Shown: positions 33,073 to 43,097, counted from the first letter of the stretch. The stretch: 64,000 nucleotides of DNA from Clostridiales bacterium (GCA_012519845.1 JAAYPK010000102.1:23779-87778); one strand, 5' to 3'. Program-made: numbers and translations. Notes: generated from the sequence alone by a model not told the origin.

Positions 33073-34974
33073 ATGAATAATAAATTAATTTATACTTTAC
33101 CAAAAAGTAATCATAGTGATGAGGAGATAAAATCATTCTTAACTTCTCACCCTGAAATCAAATTCATTTCATTTGTAGGTATTGACCTTGCTGGTAATGC
33201 TACTGATGAAAAAATACCTGTTAAATTATTTTTAGAAGATCTAGATTCATTTTTACATGGTGTTGCTGTTCAAACAGATGGCTCATCTGTAGTATTACCT
33301 GAAATAGCTACTCTTAATAATGCAAAAGTCGATATGATAGCAGACTTAAATTGTACATGGTTTGTTGACTACAATTACGATAATATTGACTCACAAACTA
33401 ACAAACCTGTTGGTACTCTTAGAATTCCTTGCTTCTTATATCATGACAACAAGCCTGTTGATTCCAGACATATACTTACTTCAGCAATTAGCACATTTAA
33501 AGAAGAATTAAATAAAATATTTGAAACAAAGCCTGAAATATTAAAAAACTATGGTATAACAAAAAATGACATAGAAGATATAGTTATTACATCAGCTACA
33601 GAATTAGAATTTTGGGTTAAAACCCCTAATGACGTTGCTGAAATTGAAGAATTATCAACTTCTCAAGTATTACATGAACACTATTGGACTAGAACTAAAG
33701 GTGTTGTACGAACTGCTTTAGAGCAAACCTTAGAACTTATGGAACTTTATGATTTTGAACCTGAAATGGGACATAAAGAAGTTGGAGGCGTAAGAGCTAA
33801 ATTAGATTCATCTGGTAACTTTAATCATATAATGGAACAACTTGAAGTAGATTGGAAATTCTCTGATGCAATTCAAACTGCTGATAATGAATTATTTGCA
33901 AAAATAATAGTTCAAGAGACCTTTAGAAGAAATGGACTTGATGTTACTTTTATGCCAAAACCAATTGACGGTGTTGCTGGATCCGGAATGCATGTTCATT
34001 TAGGTGTAAGCTTAAAATTAACAAATGGAAAGAGAATAAATCTATTCCAAGCAACAAAAGATGACTTCCTAAGTATTATAGGTTATGGAGCTATTATGGG
34101 AGTTCTTAAAAATTATGAAGTTATGAATCCATTTATTTCTTCAACAAATAACTCATTAAAAAGACTTAGACCAGGATTTGAAGCTCCAATTTGTATAGTT
34201 ACTTCTTTAGGCCTTAGTCCAAGTAATCCATCAAGAAATAGATCAGTATTAATTGGATTAATTAGAGATTTAGCTAATCCTCTAGCTACAAGATTTGAAT
34301 TACGTTCACCAAATCCGCACTCAAATGCTTACATTACAATGGCTGTATCATATTTAGCTATGCTAGATGGAATAATTTACGCTGTTAATAGTAACAAAGA
34401 TGAAAGTGAGCTTTTGAAAGAATTATCTAAAAAAGCTGGAGAAGATGCTGATTATCTAGAAAAAGATAGAGCATATAGAAGTGAAGAAGATGTATTTGAA
34501 CACTTCACAGAAGAAGAGAGAGATGCTTATTTTGGTAAAGCACCAGCAACAGTTTATGAAAATCTTGAAGCCATTAATAAATATTCTGATAAGATAGAAG
34601 TTCTTAAGAGAAATTCTGTTATGACAGATCAGATTATTAATAGCTACAAAATAGGTGCACTTGAAAAATGGACAACTGAAATTAGTTCAAGAGTTATAAA
34701 TAGTTTCATAGATGAAGTAAGATCTTATAAACAATTACATTGTATAAATAAAGCACTAGATCTTGATGTGTCAAATTGGATGAAAATTGATGAATTAAGA
34801 CATTACTTAATGAAAGATACTTATACAGCAAATAGCTTATTTTCACGTATTAAAAATGCTATAAGTGAAAAAAATTATTTAGAAGCTTCAAATCTTTACT
34901 TAGAAGCAGAAGAGAAAATGGAAGAATTAAGAAACCTTTATACTGCATATAAGAAAAATTTATTAGATATCTAA
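33073..34974 (+). CDS. Glutamine synthetase with long C-terminal extension
   Basis: Joins ammonia to glutamate with ATP; the main entry of nitrogen into metabolism. Catalytic-domain motifs are ATELEFW near 175, HKEVGGVRAKLD near 236, IDGVAGSGMHVH near 297-308, NSLKRLRPGFEAP and RFELRSPNPHSNAY near 406. The fold is complete by about residue 445, yet the protein runs to 633 aa with a helical, charged tail. The NLYDLP segment that carries the adenylylation Tyr in GSI-beta enzymes is absent. ATG 33073 follows TTAGGAG. A terminator follows. Regulation by adenylylation is therefore unlikely. Confidence 0.92.
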   Translation: MNNKLIYTLPKSNHSDEEIKSFLTSHPEIKFISFVGIDLAGNATDEKIPVKLFLEDLDSFLHGVAVQTDGSSVVLPEIATLNNAKVDMIADLNCTWFVDYNYDNIDSQTNKPVGTLRIPCFLYHDNKPVDSRHILTSAISTFKEELNKIFETKPEILKNYGITKNDIEDIVITSATELEFWVKTPNDVAEIEELSTSQVLHEHYWTRTKGVVRTALEQTLELMELYDFEPEMGHKEVGGVRAKLDSSGNFNHIMEQLEVDWKFSDAIQTADNELFAKIIVQETFRRNGLDVTFMPKPIDGVAGSGMHVHLGVSLKLTNGKRINLFQATKDDFLSIIGYGAIMGVLKNYEVMNPFISSTNNSLKRLRPGFEAPICIVTSLGLSPSNPSRNRSVLIGLIRDLANPLATRFELRSPNPHSNAYITMAVSYLAMLDGIIYAVNSNKDESELLKELSKKAGEDADYLEKDRAYRSEEDVFEHFTEEERDAYFGKAPATVYENLEAINKYSDKIEVLKRNSVMTDQIINSYKIGALEKWTTEISSRVINSFIDEVRSYKQLHCINKALDLDVSNWMKIDELRHYLMKDTYTANSLFSRIKNAISEKNYLEASNLYLEAEEKMEELRNLYTAYKKNLLDI

Positions 34975-34981
34975 TAATTAT

Positions 34982-35006
34982 AGAAAGCGCCTAAATGGTG
35001 CTTTCT
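34982..35006 (+). terminator. Terminator after glutamine synthetase
   Basis: AGAAAGCGCC-taaat-GGTGCTTTCT followed by TTTTATT, eight bases after the stop codon. Confidence 0.92.
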
Positions 35007-35011
35007 TTTTA

Positions 35012-35299
35012 TTAATAACAATATGAAAACTTTTTTGTAATGCTTATGTCTAGTGGCAATTCTCTTACTACATCCTGTTTTATTTCCTTTTTAATACTAA
35101 TTGGAGTATTTTCAATAATATATTCTGCTTCTTTATAGCTATTAGCTTTAAAAACAATGGTCCATCCATTTCTATCATATTTGCCTGCACACATTATATA
35201 TCTATCATCAACGGAATCAGATATTCCTTTATCAACTATTAAACTTCTAACTTCCCCTATATTTTTTAGATTTAATTTAACAAAGATATTATTTTGCAT
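35012..35299 (-). CDS. Small protein of unknown function under a LexA-type promoter
   Basis: Unrecognised 95-aa soluble protein with a predicted alternating beta/alpha pattern (FVKLNLKNIGEVRSLIVD; GWTIVFKANSYKEAEYIIE) and no cysteine motif beyond two isolated Cys. ATG 35299 follows a perfect GGAGGTG. What stands out is the promoter: TTGACA-17-TACAAT with a perfect GAACAAATGTTC box in the spacer and a second near-perfect copy downstream. So it is probably induced by DNA damage. It is monocistronic: glnA converges from one side, and carB reads the same way but behind a terminator. A function in the SOS response is inferred from regulation only. Confidence 0.75.
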   Translation of the reverse strand: MQNNIFVKLNLKNIGEVRSLIVDKGISDSVDDRYIMCAGKYDRNGWTIVFKANSYKEAEYIIENTPISIKKEIKQDVVRELPLDISITKKFSYCY

Positions 35300-35315
35300 A
35301 TTTACACCTCCATAA

Positions 35316-35366
35316 GAACATTTGTTTGTATATATTTATTGTATAGAACATTTGTTCTTATGTCAA
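35316..35366 (-). promoter_or_regulatory. SOS promoter with two LexA boxes
   Basis: Minus strand: TTGACA (35361-35366), 17-bp spacer, TACAAT (35338-35343). Box 1 GAACAAATGTTC (35346-35357) is a perfect palindrome lying between the -35 and -10. Box 2 AAACAAATGTTC (35316-35327) is 30 bp away, just upstream of the ribosome site. Both fit the Firmicutes LexA pattern GAAC-N4-GTTC. Confidence 0.85.
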
Positions 35367-35421
35367 TATAAAAAAATATTATTTTACTTTCATAGTTTTT
35401 ACTTTATTAAATCATAAATAT

Positions 35422-35465
35422 AAGAGCCATTGCTTAGGGATTTTTATCCTTAAGCAATAGCTCTT
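35422..35465 (-). terminator. Terminator after carAB
   Basis: On the minus strand AAGAGCTATTGCTTAAGGAT-aaaa-ATCCCTAAGCAATGGCTCTT, nearly perfectly paired, begins 15 bp after the carB stop. It is followed by ATATTTATG, so the U tract is weak. It shares its apical part with the hairpin after rbr. Confidence 0.85.
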
Positions 35466-35479
35466 TTAACTTCTTGTAA

Positions 35480-38400
35480 TTATTCTCCTAAATTAAATAT
35501 TTCTAAATCTTTCTTACTTTCAAGGCCTTCTTCCTTAACATCTACAATAGCTCTAAAAGTATCTAAAGCAGTTATTACACCTATATTTCTTTCAACTGCT
35601 GTTCTTCTAATTAAGAAACCATCTCTCTTAGAATCATTTGCTTTATTTGGAGTATTAATTACTAAATCAACTTCCTTATTCTTAACAACATCTAATATAT
35701 TTGGTTTTTCTTCTTCAAGCTTTCTTACAGGAGTTACATCAACACCAGCATCTTGTAATAGCTTGCAAGTTCCTTCTGTTGCAATAAATTTATATCCAAG
35801 CTTAGCTAATCTTACTGCCATTGGTAAGAATTCTGCCTTATTGTGTTTATTTATAGTAGCTAGTATATTTCCTTTACCTGGTAGCATATTAGCTGCAACA
35901 AATCCTTTATATAGTGCTTCGTTTAATGTTCTACCAACACCAAGTACCTCACCAGTAGATCTCATTTCTGGTCCTAATGAAACCTCAACATTTGGTAACT
36001 TTTGTGTTGAGAACACTGGAACCTTAACTGCTACAAGATCCTTTGGTTCTTTATATACGTCTACTCCATATCCTAAATCAACAAGCTTTTCACCAAGCAT
36101 AACTCTTGTTGCAATATCAACTATTGGAACCCCACTTACCTTACTTATATATGGAACTGTTCTTGATGCTCTTGGGTTAACTTCAATTACATATAACTTT
36201 CCTTCAAATTCAATAAATTGAATATTTATCATTCCGTTTATTCCAATTTCTAAAGCAAGCTTCTTTGTATATTCTAATACCTTATCCTTAATTTCTTTAC
36301 TAATATTTTGACTTGGATACATAGTAACACTATCTCCAGAGTGAACTCCTGCTCTTTCTAAATGTTCCATTATACCAGGTATTAATACATTCTCACCATC
36401 TGAAATAGCATCAACTTCTATTTCTCTACCCATTAAATATTTGTCAATTAATATTGGATTCTTCTTATCTTTCGCAAATGCATTTTCAAGGTAGAAAGTT
36501 AACTCTTCTTCATCATGAGTTATTTCCATTCCTTGACCACCAATTACATAAGAAGGTCTAACTAAAACAGGGAATCCTAATCTTCTAGCTTCATCTAATC
36601 CTTCTTCAAGTGACCAAATTCCTTTACCCTTAGGTCTTGAAATACCTAACTTTTCAAGTAATTCATCAAATTTTTCTCTATCTTCTGCCATATCTATTTG
36701 CTCTGCAGTTGTTCCTAAAGTTGGAATATTCTTTTCCTTTAAGAAGTTTGCAAGCTTAATAGCTGTTTGACCACCAAATTGTAAGATTACTCCATCTGGA
36801 TTTTCCTTCTCAATTATATTTAATACATCTTCTTCTGTTAAAGGCTCAAAATATAATTTATCTGATATATTGAAATCTGTACTTACTGTTTCTGGATTAT
36901 TATTGATTATTATTGTTTCTATTCCTAATTTCTTTAATGCCATTACACAGTGAACTGAAGCATAATCAAATTCAATACCTTGACCTATTCTTATTGGTCC
37001 TGAACCTATAACAACTACCTTTTTATTGTTAGAAACTTCAACTTCATCATATTGTTCATAAGTTGAATAATAATATGGAGATACAGCTTCAAATTCACCA
37101 GCACATGTATCAACCATTTTATAAGTTGGTTTAATGTTCCAAATGTCTCTTAATCTATTAATATCTTCAGGAGAAACCTTAAGCATATCAGCTATAGCCT
37201 TATCTGAAAATCCTTTCTTTTTAAGGTTATGCAACCATTCCTTATCTAAATCATCAATTTTGCTTAATTTTAATCTTTGCTCTTCTTCAACAATCCATTT
37301 GAATTTTTCTATGAAGAATATATCTATTCCTGTTATTTTAGCTACTCTATCAACTCTATAGTCACGTCTAAGCATTTCAGCTAAAGCAAATAGCCTTTCA
37401 TCATCTGGAGCTACTACTCTTTCCTTTAATTCTTGCATGCTTAATTCTTTAAATTTTGGATGATCTAATGAATATTTTCCTATTTCTAAGCTTCTTATTC
37501 CCTTTAATAATGCCTGTTCAAGATTAGCTCCTATAGCCATAACTTCTCCTGTAGCCATCATTTTTGTTCCAAGCTCTCTATCTGCTCCAAAGAACTTATC
37601 AAATGGCCATTTAGGGATTTTACATACTACATAATCAAGAGCTGGCTCAAAGCAAGCATATGTTTTACCAGTTACAGCATTTACTATTTCATCTAATCCA
37701 TATCCTAAAGATATTTTTGTAGCAAGCTTAGCAATTGGATAACCTGTTGCTTTAGATGCTAAAGCCGAACTTCTTGATACTCTTGGATTAATTTCTATTA
37801 CTGCATATTCAAAAGAATTTGGATTTAATGAAAACTGAACATTACATCCACCTTCAATACCTACAGCATTAATTATATTTATTGAAGCAGTTCTAAGCAT
37901 TTGATATTCTTTATCTGATAATGTTTGAGATGGAGCTACAACTATACTATCTCCTGTATGTATTCCTACTGGGTCAATATTTTCCATATTACATACTGTA
38001 ATGCAGTTTCCATAAGAATCTCTCATTACTTCATATTCTACTTCTTTCCAACCCTTTACTGATTTTTCAAGAAGCACCTGTCCTATAGAACTTAATTGTA
38101 ATCCTGATTCTAATATTTCTACTAATTCTTTTTCATTATTAGCTATTCCGCCACCAGTTCCTCCTAGTGTATAAGCCGGTCTTACAATTACTGGATAACC
38201 TATTTTTTTAGCATAATCTAACCCAGCTTGTAAGTCAGTTATTATTTCTGATTCAATAACAGGTTCATTGATTCTATTCATCATATCTCTGAATAGTTCT
38301 CTATCTTCACCTTCTTTAATTGATTCAATTGAAGTACCAATTACTCTAACGTTATATTTATCTAGAATTCCTTTGTCATATAATTCTACTGCAAGATTAA

Positions 38401-38686
38401 GTCCTGTTTGACCTCCCATTCCTGCAAGTAAGCTATCTGGTCTTTCTTTTGCAATTACCTTTTCAACAAATTCTATTGTAAGTGGCTCTAAATATATTTT
38501 ATCTGCTACTTCCTTATCTGTCATAATTGTAGCTGGATTGGAATTTATTAATACAACCTCTATTCCTTCTTCTTTAAGAGCTTGACAAGCTTGTGTTCCT
38601 GAATAATCAAATTCTGCAGCCTGACCTATAATAATAGGACCAGATCCTATAACTAAAACCTTTTTTATATCTTTATTTAATGGCAT
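35480..38686 (-). CDS. carB: Carbamoyl-phosphate synthase large subunit
   Basis: Makes carbamoyl phosphate from bicarbonate, ammonia delivered by CarA, and two ATP, for pyrimidine and arginine synthesis. The 1068 aa comprise two ATP-grasp halves: about 1-400 with [18 protein letters not shown] and [13 protein letters not shown], and about 553-935 with [18 protein letters not shown] and [13 protein letters not shown]. The final 130 residues form the MGS-like allosteric domain ([15 protein letters not shown]), which binds UMP or ornithine in characterised enzymes. ATG 38686 follows AGGAGGTAAG. It lies 11 bp after carA. Confidence 0.98.
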   Translation of the reverse strand: MPLNKDIKKVLVIGSGPIIIGQAAEFDYSGTQACQALKEEGIEVVLINSNPATIMTDKEVADKIYLEPLTIEFVEKVIAKERPDSLLAGMGGQTGLNLAVELYDKGILDKYNVRVIGTSIESIKEGEDRELFRDMMNRINEPVIESEIITDLQAGLDYAKKIGYPVIVRPAYTLGGTGGGIANNEKELVEILESGLQLSSIGQVLLEKSVKGWKEVEYEVMRDSYGNCITVCNMENIDPVGIHTGDSIVVAPSQTLSDKEYQMLRTASINIINAVGIEGGCNVQFSLNPNSFEYAVIEINPRVSRSSALASKATGYPIAKLATKISLGYGLDEIVNAVTGKTYACFEPALDYVVCKIPKWPFDKFFGADRELGTKMMATGEVMAIGANLEQALLKGIRSLEIGKYSLDHPKFKELSMQELKERVVAPDDERLFALAEMLRRDYRVDRVAKITGIDIFFIEKFKWIVEEEQRLKLSKIDDLDKEWLHNLKKKGFSDKAIADMLKVSPEDINRLRDIWNIKPTYKMVDTCAGEFEAVSPYYYSTYEQYDEVEVSNNKKVVVIGSGPIRIGQGIEFDYASVHCVMALKKLGIETIIINNNPETVSTDFNISDKLYFEPLTEEDVLNIIEKENPDGVILQFGGQTAIKLANFLKEKNIPTLGTTAEQIDMAEDREKFDELLEKLGISRPKGKGIWSLEEGLDEARRLGFPVLVRPSYVIGGQGMEITHDEEELTFYLENAFAKDKKNPILIDKYLMGREIEVDAISDGENVLIPGIMEHLERAGVHSGDSVTMYPSQNISKEIKDKVLEYTKKLALEIGINGMINIQFIEFEGKLYVIEVNPRASRTVPYISKVSGVPIVDIATRVMLGEKLVDLGYGVDVYKEPKDLVAVKVPVFSTQKLPNVEVSLGPEMRSTGEVLGVGRTLNEALYKGFVAANMLPGKGNILATINKHNKAEFLPMAVRLAKLGYKFIATEGTCKLLQDAGVDVTPVRKLEEEKPNILDVVKNKEVDLVINTPNKANDSKRDGFLIRRTAVERNIGVITALDTFRAIVDVKEEGLESKKDLEIFNLGE

Positions 38687-38697
38687 TTTCTTACCTC

Positions 38698-39747
38698 CTA
38701 TAATGCGTATTCCATAAATTTATCAAATATATATTCACTATCCTGTGGCCCTGCACATGCTTCTGGATGGAATTGAACTGAGAATATTGGTAATGATTTA
38801 TGTTTCATACCTTCAACAGTTACATCATTAATATTAGTATGAGTTATTATCATATCCTCTGGTAATTTTTCCACTACATATCCGTGATTTTGTGATGTTA
38901 TTGTAACTTTATTAGTTTCTAAATCTTTAACTGGATGATTGCATCCTCTATGACCAAACTTTAACTTTTTAGTTTCTCCACCTAAAGCTAATGCTAATAA
39001 TTGATGTCCTAAGCATATTCCTGTAATAGGCTTTTTACCAATTAATTTTCTAATATTTTCTATTGCTTCTGGTAAATCTTCTGGATCTCCAGGACCATTT
39101 GATAAAAATACCAAATCTGGATCTATAGCTAAAATTTCTTCTGCACTTACACTAGCTGGGAATACTGTTAATTTGCATCCTCTTTTTTTGAAACATCTTA
39201 ATATGTTGTTTTTAACTCCAAAATCGATAACAGCTACATGCTTTCCTTTACCTTCAATTGTATAAACTTTTTTAGTTGTTACTTCCTTAACTGCATCTCT
39301 ATTTGAAAATCCATCTAACTTTTCCTTTATAGTTTCTTGATCTAATTCCTCTAATGCAATAATTCCCTTCATAGTCCCGTTATTTCTTAAAACTTTTGTT
39401 AAAGCTCTTGTGTCTATTCCTTCAAGTCCAACAATTTTATGAGCCTTTAAAAAAGTTTCTAATTCTAATTCACATCTAAAGTTATTTGGCATATTACATT
39501 TTTCTCTAACTATAAAACCTCTAACCTTTGGTGAATTAGATTCCATATCTTCAAGGTTTATTCCATAATTTCCTATTAAGGGATAAGTCATTGTTACAAT
39601 TTGACCATAGTATGATGGATCAGTTAATACTTCTTGATATCCTGTCATACCTGTTGTAAATACAACTTCACCAACGCTATCTTTTAAATGTCCAAAGGCT
39701 TTTCCTTCAAACTCCATACCATTTTCTAATATAAGCTTTGCTTTCAT
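38698..39747 (-). CDS. carA: Carbamoyl-phosphate synthase small subunit
   Basis: Glutamine amidotransferase subunit that frees ammonia for CarB. The N-terminal CarA-specific domain is followed by a class I glutaminase domain with [12 protein letters not shown], the nucleophile Cys in [15 protein letters not shown] and His-Glu in [12 protein letters not shown]. 349 aa, full length. ATG 39747 follows TAGGAGG. A 250-base leader with PyrR-type and leader-peptide elements precedes it. Confidence 0.98.
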   Translation of the reverse strand: MKAKLILENGMEFEGKAFGHLKDSVGEVVFTTGMTGYQEVLTDPSYYGQIVTMTYPLIGNYGINLEDMESNSPKVRGFIVREKCNMPNNFRCELELETFLKAHKIVGLEGIDTRALTKVLRNNGTMKGIIALEELDQETIKEKLDGFSNRDAVKEVTTKKVYTIEGKGKHVAVIDFGVKNNILRCFKKRGCKLTVFPASVSAEEILAIDPDLVFLSNGPGDPEDLPEAIENIRKLIGKKPITGICLGHQLLALALGGETKKLKFGHRGCNHPVKDLETNKVTITSQNHGYVVEKLPEDMIITHTNINDVTVEGMKHKSLPIFSVQFHPEACAGPQDSEYIFDKFMEYAL

Positions 39748-39823
39748 GCTTAATCCTCCTATATCTATATATACAATCTACTATTTAATTTGCCGTACTA
39801 AAATTGCTTAAAAGAAAAGGACA

Positions 39824-39934
39824 TTAAAGAGAATACAGATATTCTGCTCTCCTCACTATCCTATTATTAATAATATTATTTAATTTATTCTCTGTTAAAC
39901 CTAAGTATTTGTTAAAAATATATAATTTAACCAT
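39824..39934 (-). CDS. Candidate 36-aa leader peptide in the carA leader
   Basis: A short frame from ATG 39934 to TAA 39824, translated by hand as MVKLYIFNKY... and ending IVRRAEYLYSL. It has an AAGGGAG ribosome site nine bases upstream, and that site lies in the lower stem of the PyrR-type hairpin. The last third contains three arginine codons (AGG at 39860-39862, AGG and AGA at 39848-39853). The final codons run through both arms of the hairpin at 39826-39850, so a translating ribosome would prevent that hairpin from forming. No homologue is recalled; coding is inferred from the ribosome site and position. Confidence 0.5.
   Translation of the reverse strand: MVKLYIFNKYLGLTENKLNNIINNRIVRRAEYLYSL
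39826..39850 (-). terminator. Candidate attenuator hairpin in the carA leader
   Basis: AGAG-c-AGAATA-TCTG-TATTCT-CTTT on the minus strand, followed after a few bases by TTTTCTTTT. It is weaker than other terminators here and overlaps the end of the leader peptide frame. Confidence 0.45.
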
Positions 39935-39945
39935 ATTTATTTACT

Positions 39946-39972
39946 CCCTTCTAGCCTCTCTGGACTAAGTTA
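39946..39972 (-). promoter_or_regulatory. PyrR-binding element in the carA leader
   Basis: The minus strand reads CTT-AGTCCAGAGAGGCT-AG-AAG. The conserved AGTCCAGAGAGGCT (39953-39966) is the PyrR-binding loop of Bacillus pyr leaders, with upper stem AGUC/GGCU and a lower stem CUU/AAG separated by an AG bulge. PyrR bound to UMP would stabilise this hairpin. The AAGGG of the lower stem is also the ribosome site of the downstream leader peptide. Confidence 0.85.
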
Positions 39973-40003
39973 AAGTGTGTATTTTATTTTTACTCTACTG
40001 TTT

Positions 40004-40032
40004 ATTTTAATTAATGTAATATTTCATGTCAA
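40004..40032 (-). promoter_or_regulatory. Sigma-A promoter for carAB
   Basis: TTGACA (40027-40032), 17-bp spacer, TAAAAT (40004-40009) on the minus strand, predicting a start near 39997 and a leader of about 250 bases. The rest of the 360-base gap holds the leader elements and, on the plus strand, only a TATAAT-like box before the PHP gene. Confidence 0.85.
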
Positions 40033-40108
40033 GTGGTATATTTTGTTTTTATATTTATTTTATACAAGGTTATAATATTAATGAAACATATTTTAAGGAG
40101 GTTCTAAT

Positions 40109-40837
40109 ATGAATTATTCATCTGATTTACACACTCACACTATTGTTAGTGGTCATGCATATTCAACATTAATGGAAAATATTAATTATTGTGCTGAAAA
40201 TGGTATAAAAATTTTAGGTACTTCAGAACATGGGCCATCAATGCCAAATGCTCCTCATATATGGTATTTTGAAAATTTCAAAGTGCTTCCTAGAACTATA
40301 AATAATGTTTTATTATTAAGAGGTTGTGAAGCAAACATTTTAGATATTAATGGAAATCTTGATATATTACCTGAAAATACAACTTATTTAGACTATTTAA
40401 TAGCTTCTTTTCATGAACCTGTTTTTAATCCATTATCAAAGGAAGAAAATACTAATGCAATTCTAAATACTATTGATAAAAATAATGCAGTTGAAATATT
40501 AGGTCACTTAGGTAATCCTTCCTATGAGTTAGATTATGAAAAAATCCTTAAAAAAGCTAAAGAAAAAAATATTATGATTGAAATTAATAATTCTTCAGTT
40601 CTTGGAAAATCAAGAAAAGGAAGCGAGAGTAATTGCAAAAATATAGCAAACCTTTGCATGAAATATAAAGTGAAAATAATATTAACTTCTGATTCACATG
40701 TTTGCTTTACTATTGGTAACTTTGATAAAGCTATTAATTTATTAAAATCTATTAATTTTCCTGAAGAATTAATTATGAATGACCCTAATAAATTAATTAA
40801 TCACTTTAAATCTAAAGGAAAATTAGTTGATATCTAA
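40109..40837 (+). CDS. PHP-domain phosphatase, YcdX-like
   Basis: Predicted metal-dependent phosphoesterase of the PHP superfamily. Metal-binding motifs are DLHTHT near residue 6, HAYSTL, TSEHGPSMP near 38, GCEANIL, ASFHEPVF near 108, LGHLGNP near 130 and a final SDSHVC near 196. The length of 242 aa fits the YcdX group, whose substrate is not settled; histidinol phosphatase is less likely because no his genes are near. ATG 40109 follows AAGGAGG. It stands alone, divergent from carAB. Confidence 0.85.
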   Translation: MNYSSDLHTHTIVSGHAYSTLMENINYCAENGIKILGTSEHGPSMPNAPHIWYFENFKVLPRTINNVLLLRGCEANILDINGNLDILPENTTYLDYLIASFHEPVFNPLSKEENTNAILNTIDKNNAVEILGHLGNPSYELDYEKILKKAKEKNIMIEINNSSVLGKSRKGSESNCKNIANLCMKYKVKIILTSDSHVCFTIGNFDKAINLLKSINFPEELIMNDPNKLINHFKSKGKLVDI

Positions 40838-40846
40838 CTTAAATTT

Positions 40847-41365
40847 TTATTGATCTATTTGTGTTTTTCTTAAATTTCTTACTACATCAAAAAAATCAAT
40901 AATTATATATACAAATAATATAGTTGAAATGAATATACATGTAGCTTGAAAAGTTAAATATATATGTTGTAGTATTGGCTGAAAATATATAATAACTATT
41001 GAAGATAAAATAGCCCAATATATGGAGAATTTCAATGAAATAATCCCTTTATAATTTATATGAAGGCTACTATAATCCCAATATTGTAAATTAAATGTCC
41101 TTTTTAATAAATATCCGGACAAAAACTCAATTATTGTAGGTATAATAAAAAACATAATTATAGATAAAGGTCCTGTTATATTAATATTGTAGTATAAATA
41201 AACTAATATACTCATAGTAATTCCATACATTGGTTTAAAAGGTCCATATAGAAATCCATCCTTTTTAAAGGATCCTGTAACAAAGTAGCAATATATTTCT
41301 TCTAAAACCCATCCAAAGAAAGAATAGAAAACAAAATCAAATATAAAATATAAAAGCCAGTTCAT
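40847..41365 (-). CDS. CmpB-like integral membrane protein (PF06541)
   Basis: Membrane protein of 172 aa with about five predicted membrane segments. The N-terminus FDFVFYSFFGWVLEEIYCYF followed by GFLYGPFKPMYGI is diagnostic of the family annotated as putative ABC transporter permease (CmpB-like), for which no transport role is proven. No ATPase gene is adjacent. ATG 41365 is preceded by AAGGAAGGAG. It converges on the PHP gene with a 9-bp gap. Confidence 0.75.
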   Translation of the reverse strand: MNWLLYFIFDFVFYSFFGWVLEEIYCYFVTGSFKKDGFLYGPFKPMYGITMSILVYLYYNINITGPLSIIMFFIIPTIIEFLSGYLLKRTFNLQYWDYSSLHINYKGIISLKFSIYWAILSSIVIIYFQPILQHIYLTFQATCIFISTILFVYIIIDFFDVVRNLRKTQIDQ

Positions 41366-41422
41366 ATCAATACTCCTTCCTTTTTCTTATAGTATTGGTA
41401 AAACTGACTTTATTAATTCATA

Positions 41423-42235
41423 TTATTTATTTTTTATTTTTTCTTCTAACCACTTTACTATGTACATAATCGGTGAACTATCATTATTAGGTGCTATATA
41501 ATCTGCAATTGAAAATAACCTCTTGTCAGCATTTTCAACACAAAATCCAAATCCCGCCTCTTTTATTAACTCCTCATCATTCATATTATCTCCAACTGCA
41601 ATTACCTTACTTTTATCAAGGCTATACAATTCAACTATCTTATTTAATGCCTTTCCTTTAGAGGCATTTATATTTATTAAATCTAAAAAGTTTTGTCCAC
41701 TTCTTAAATAATTTGAAAATCCATACTCATCATTATAGATTGTTTCAATTTCATCAAGCTCCTCCTTTTCTCCAAGAAGAAGAACCTTTGTCCACTTTTC
41801 TTTCCAAACTTCTTCCGGCACATCTTCAGGATACTCATATCCATTTTCAACAAATCTCTTTGTAAATCTACAGGAATTATACACATATACCTTTTCATTA
41901 AAATATATTTCTATACCTATGTTTCTTCTCTCTTTTTTTATTCTTTGAAGGACTCCCTTTATTTCAACATCTAAAGGAAGCTCCCATATATCCTTATTAT
42001 TATTTAAATCATATATTTTTGCACCACTATGAAGTATTACAGGTAAACTAAGCTTAAAATCAATATACTTTTTTGTTGCTCTAACCATTCTTCCTGTAGC
42101 TAAAGTGAATTTCCCACCTTTTCTGCAAAAATACTTAATAGCTTTTAAATTATCCTCTGAAATTTGTTTTTCAGTATTTAACAAAGTCCCATCCATATCA
42201 GATATAATTACATATCCTTCAAAAATATTATCCAT
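41423..42235 (-). CDS. Cof-type HAD superfamily phosphatase
   Basis: Second Cof-type HAD phosphatase of the window, 270 aa. Motif I is SDMDGTLLNTE with Asp13 and Asp15, the TGR motif is LATGRMVRA, and motif IV is VGDNMNDEELIKEAG near residue 215. The cap region between is of the C2 type. The substrate is unknown. It follows the SDR gene by 9 bp and probably shares its transcript. Confidence 0.9.
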   Translation of the reverse strand: MDNIFEGYVIISDMDGTLLNTEKQISEDNLKAIKYFCRKGGKFTLATGRMVRATKKYIDFKLSLPVILHSGAKIYDLNNNKDIWELPLDVEIKGVLQRIKKERRNIGIEIYFNEKVYVYNSCRFTKRFVENGYEYPEDVPEEVWKEKWTKVLLLGEKEELDEIETIYNDEYGFSNYLRSGQNFLDLININASKGKALNKIVELYSLDKSKVIAVGDNMNDEELIKEAGFGFCVENADKRLFSIADYIAPNNDSSPIMYIVKWLEEKIKNK

Positions 42236-42244
42236 TTTACCCCC

Positions 42245-43018
42245 TTAATTTTTATTGCTCTTTAAAACTATTCTACGACTAATTGATCTTGGCAGAAATT
42301 TAGTTAAAGTAACTAAAATCTTATTTATATAGCCTGGAATAATGATTGCTTTTCCTTTATTAAAATCCCTATAAGCAATTTCAGCCACAGTTCTGGAATT
42401 CATAATAAGCTTCTTAGATGACTCAGTCTTCTTAATACCAGCCTTCTCTTGAAACCCAGTATTAATAGCCCCTGGACATAAGCAACTTACTAAAACCCCA
42501 TAAGCCTTTCCCTCTTCGAACAAAGCTTCTGTTAAAGACAAAACATAAGCCTTAGTTGCATAATAAATTGCCATTTTAGGTCCACCTATGAAAGCAGCTG
42601 TTGACGCCACATTCAAAATTCTTCCCTCACCTCTATCCTTCATTTCTTTTAAAAATAACTTTGAAAGAATAGTTACTGTTCTAATATTAATATTAATAAT
42701 ATAATCTTCAAAGCCCTCACTTGAATTAATAAATTCACCATAAGAACCAATCCCCACATTATTAATTAAATTATCCACAATTAAATTATTTTCATCCACA
42801 AATCTATACAGTTCCATGCAGGAATTATCCACAGAAAAATCTAAGCTTAAAATTTTCACACAAATCCCATATTTCTTTTCAAATCGCTGTTTTATATTAT
42901 TTAACTTTACTTCATTTCTAGAAACAAGAATTAAATTATGTTTATCTCTGGCAAATAACTTTGCCATCTCCAACCCAATTCCTTCACTTGCCCCTGTTAT
43001 TAAAGTATACTTATTCAT
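42245..43018 (-). CDS. Short-chain dehydrogenase/reductase
   Basis: Classical NAD(P)-dependent SDR of about 257 aa. The cofactor turn is TGASEGIG near residues 8-15, followed by NNVGIG, the catalytic Ser in NVASTAAF and the YATKAY active site (Tyr-x-x-x-Lys). A hydrophobic C-terminus (IPGYINKILVTLTKFLP) resembles the DltE/YqjQ-like group that sits at membranes. Two starts are possible: ATG 43018, which gives the usual N-terminus, or ATG 43036 immediately after AAAGGA. I prefer 43018. The substrate is unknown. Confidence 0.85.
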   Translation of the reverse strand: MNKYTLITGASEGIGLEMAKLFARDKHNLILVSRNEVKLNNIKQRFEKKYGICVKILSLDFSVDNSCMELYRFVDENNLIVDNLINNVGIGSYGEFINSSEGFEDYIININIRTVTILSKLFLKEMKDRGEGRILNVASTAAFIGGPKMAIYYATKAYVLSLTEALFEEGKAYGVLVSCLCPGAINTGFQEKAGIKKTESSKKLIMNSRTVAEIAYRDFNKGKAIIIPGYINKILVTLTKFLPRSISRRIVLKSNKN

Positions 43019-43097
43019 AATACTCAAGACCTTCATTCCTTTACATAGTGTTTATTTTCATTATATCACCTATCTTAATTTATCATATAAAAGAAAA

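Noticed and set aside
35763..36221. Long open frame on the plus strand opposite carB, and similar frames opposite comB, csp and feoB
   Set aside because: They lie antisense to clearly conserved genes, lack ribosome sites and resemble no protein; codon bias of the real strand explains them.
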